The notes beneath the pieces are model-generated. The model searched no databases. It worked only from the letters and a program-made list of their open reading frames with translations, and had not been told where the DNA came from. Positions 62,505-64,000 of a stretch of DNA of 64,000 bases are shown one piece after another; the first letter of the stretch is position 1; each line of letters opens with the position of its first letter. The stretch is from Herbihabitans rhizosphaerae (lineage in GTDB: Bacteria > Actinomycetota > Actinomycetes > Mycobacteriales > Pseudonocardiaceae), in contig NZ_SGWQ01000009.1 in the NCBI RefSeq assembly GCF_004216555.1, positions 62,001 through 126,000 of the forward strand. The letters are read 5' to 3'. A program made the translations under genes and the position numbers.

Positions 62505-63305
62505 GTGCGCTCACGATTCCTGCTGGCGGCGCTGGCCGTCGCCACGGCGCTGACCACCGGCGCCTGCGTGTCGAAGAACCAGCCCGCCGCGGAGCAGACG
62601 CCGTCCAGCAACACGACGTCGAGCAAGCCGACGTCCAGCGCACGGACCACCATCGAGCAGACCGCGGCGAGGCAGCCGATCAACATCCCGGCCGCGCTGG
62701 CTCCCGTGCCTCGCCGTGCCACACCGCTGCCGGCCACCGTGACGTGCGAGTACCCATCCAACGGCAAGCCGTCGTCGAAGCTGGTGATGCCGCCGCAGCC
62801 CGGATCGGTGCCGGCGACCGGCACGGCCACGCTCACGCTGGACACCTCGCTCGGCAACGTGCCGCTCACGCTGGACCGGGCACTCGCCCCGTGCACGGTG
62901 CACAGCATGGTGCGACTCGCCGGGCAGGGTTACTTCAACGGCTCGTCGTGCCACCGGATCAGCACCGAGGGCCTGCAGATGCTGCAGTGCGGTGATCCGA
63001 CCGGCACCGGCTCGGGCGGACCGGGCTACCAGTTCGCCGACGAGGTGTTCCCCGAGTTGAAGTACGGCCGCGGCATCCTGGCCATGGCGAACTCCGGCCC
63101 GAACACCAACGGCAGCCAGTTCTTCATCGTCTTCGGCGACGCCCCGCTGCCGCCGAAGTACACGGTGTTCGGCACGGTCCCGCCGATCGGTCTGGCGATC
63201 GTGGACCAGGTCGCGCACGGCGGGCACGACGGGTCGCTGGACCCGAGCCCGGGCGGCGGCAAGCCGAACGTGAAGATGACGGTGAACGCGGCGACCGTGT
63301 CCTGA
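62505..63305 (+). CDS. Cyclophilin-type peptidyl-prolyl isomerase lipoprotein
   Basis: A 266-residue lipoprotein: signal peptide and lipobox TTGAC with the lipidated Cys near residue 22, then a Ser/Thr-rich linker and a cyclophilin domain (LTLDRALAPCTVHSMVRLA; FNGSSCHRI; NSGPNTNGSQFFIVFG). It is anchored by lipid rather than by the helix of its neighbour. It follows the first cyclophilin by four bases and is a tandem duplicate. The GTG at 62505 is used. Confidence 0.92.
   Translation: MRSRFLLAALAVATALTTGACVSKNQPAAEQTPSSNTTSSKPTSSARTTIEQTAARQPINIPAALAPVPRRATPLPATVTCEYPSNGKPSSKLVMPPQPGSVPATGTATLTLDTSLGNVPLTLDRALAPCTVHSMVRLAGQGYFNGSSCHRISTEGLQMLQCGDPTGTGSGGPGYQFADEVFPELKYGRGILAMANSGPNTNGSQFFIVFGDAPLPPKYTVFGTVPPIGLAIVDQVAHGGHDGSLDPSPGGGKPNVKMTVNAATVS
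62961..63130 (+). repeat. Near-identical segment shared by tandem cyclophilin genes, copy B
   Basis: Partner of 62156-62325; the one mismatch is at 63088. The start-to-start distance is 805 bp, so recombination between the copies would fuse the two genes. Confidence 0.9.
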
Positions 63306-63309
63306 CCTC

Positions 63310-63942
63310 GTGCTGGACTGGTTGCGGCAACCGCTGTTCGAGCTGTTCGGCGCGCCGGTCTCGGTGATCGAGGTGATCGGCGCGGTCACCGGCATCGTGT
63401 GCGTGTGGCTGGTGGCCCGCCAACACGTGCTGAACTGGCCGCTCGGCATGCTGAACAACCTGGCCTGGCTGGTGCTGTTCATGGGCAGCGGCCTGTACGC
63501 CGACGGCGTGCTCCAGGCGGTGTACCTGGGGCTTGCCTGCTACGGCTGGGCGAACTGGGTGCTCGGCGCGCGGGCGCTGGCGGCCGACCGGCTGCCGGTG
63601 CGCCGCACCAGCTCGACGGAGTGGGCGGTGCTCGGCGCGCTCGGCCTGCTGGGCACGGTCGCGCTGGGCGTGCTGCTGTCCGGGGCCACCGACTCCACGG
63701 TGCCCTGGTGGGACGCGATCACCACCGTGTTGTCGCTGCTCGCCACGTACGGGCAGGCGCGCAAGCTGGTCGAGTGCTGGTGGCTGTGGATCGCGGCCGA
63801 CGTGCTGTACATCCCGCTGTACGGCGTCAAGGGCCTGTGGATGACGGCGATCGTGTACGCGATCTTCCTCGCGCTGTGCGTGCGCGGCCTGCTGGCCTGG
63901 TCGGCTTCGCTGCGCCGTCAGGCCGCGGTGGCACCGGCGTGA
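63310..63942 (+). CDS. pnuC: Nicotinamide riboside transporter PnuC
   Basis: A 210-residue membrane transporter with seven hydrophobic segments in the PnuC/SWEET arrangement. Typical elements are QHVLNWPLGMLNNLAWLVL with the conserved NWP and LGMLNN motifs, YGWANWVLG and TYGQARKLVECWWLWIAADV. It imports nicotinamide riboside for NAD salvage by facilitated diffusion, coupled to phosphorylation inside. The gene for the likely kinase/adenylyltransferase overlaps its end (GTGA). The GTG at 63310 is used. Confidence 0.95.
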   Translation: MLDWLRQPLFELFGAPVSVIEVIGAVTGIVCVWLVARQHVLNWPLGMLNNLAWLVLFMGSGLYADGVLQAVYLGLACYGWANWVLGARALAADRLPVRRTSSTEWAVLGALGLLGTVALGVLLSGATDSTVPWWDAITTVLSLLATYGQARKLVECWWLWIAADVLYIPLYGVKGLWMTAIVYAIFLALCVRGLLAWSASLRRQAAVAPA

Positions 63943-64000
63943 CGCGGTTCGCGCACGGGATGGTGATCGGCAAGTTCTACCCGCCGCACCAGGGCCACCA
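63939..64000 (+). CDS. nadR: NadR-like nicotinamide-nucleotide adenylyltransferase (5' end only)
   Basis: Only the first 20 codons are in the window. GKFYPPHQGHH is the start of the nucleotidyltransferase domain with its (H/T)xGH motif. The GTG overlaps the pnuC stop, and NadR, usually with a ribosylnicotinamide kinase domain, is the usual partner of PnuC for turning imported riboside into NAD. The kinase domain would lie beyond the edge. Confidence 0.8.
   Translation, partial: MTRFAHGMVIGKFYPPHQGH

Noticed and set aside
1-64000. tRNA, rRNA, complete transposase or integrase genes
   Set aside because: None was recognised on either strand, so no mobile element boundary could be assigned to the accessory regions.

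Overview
The window is high-GC actinobacterial chromosome, most likely from Pseudonocardiales (an Amycolatopsis, Saccharothrix or Lentzea type genome). This rests on strong codon bias, many GTG starts, ATGA/GTGA overlaps between genes, actinobacterial families (DUF397 with Scr1-like regulators, SAV_915, PspC, Rv2578c-like radical SAM, TIGR02234 in the trp operon) and a TCGAAC-N4-GTTCGA SOS box. No rRNA, tRNA, CRISPR array or intact insertion sequence was seen.

The backbone is a minus-strand housekeeping block: hisF-hisI (30.6-31.7 kb), trpE-two membrane proteins-trpC-trpB-trpA (24.3-29.7 kb), lgt (18.3-19.3 kb), gltB-gltD (8.4-14.4 kb) and pyk-tesB (3.0-5.4 kb). This gene order is familiar from Mycobacterium and Streptomyces. 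Inserted in it are a cobalamin-riboswitch-controlled vitamin B12 ABC importer (14.7-17.7 kb), a plus-strand type VII secretion-like effector cassette with a five-repeat candidate immunity protein (19.4-23.1 kb), a TetR plus ABC-2 exporter operon (31.7-33.8 kb) and a low-GC island encoding a Trp-rich amphipathic protein (34.0-35.0 kb).

The left end (1-3 kb) carries a truncated LuxR/AAA regulator and a triad of HTH-DUF5753 regulator, DUF397 protein and divergent small cysteine protein. A paralogous triad lies at 35.6-37.1 kb. From 37 to 64 kb are hydrolases (alpha/beta hydrolase, cyclase, secreted GH15), rarA, a metallophosphoesterase, an acyl-CoA dehydrogenase, a coupled aminotransferase-GNAT pair, an SGNH hydrolase, a kinase-like protein, DUF389, aspS, a radical SAM protein divergent from a YibE/F protein across an SOS box, two tandem cyclophilins, and pnuC-nadR for nicotinamide riboside salvage, cut by the window edge.

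Two stretches are gene graveyards. At 7.36-8.0 kb there is a DUF1801 gene with an internal deletion beside a frameshifted SDR remnant. At 41.0-42.4 kb there is a frame-disrupted LCP gene beside an ATPase/subtilase chimera. Two genome-scale signals stand out. One is a roughly 270-bp structured non-coding repeat (2.7 and 56.7 kb) with a 99-nt identical core. The other is a 13-bp palindrome, GTCCACWGTGGAC, present seven times in three different coding frames and once between genes.
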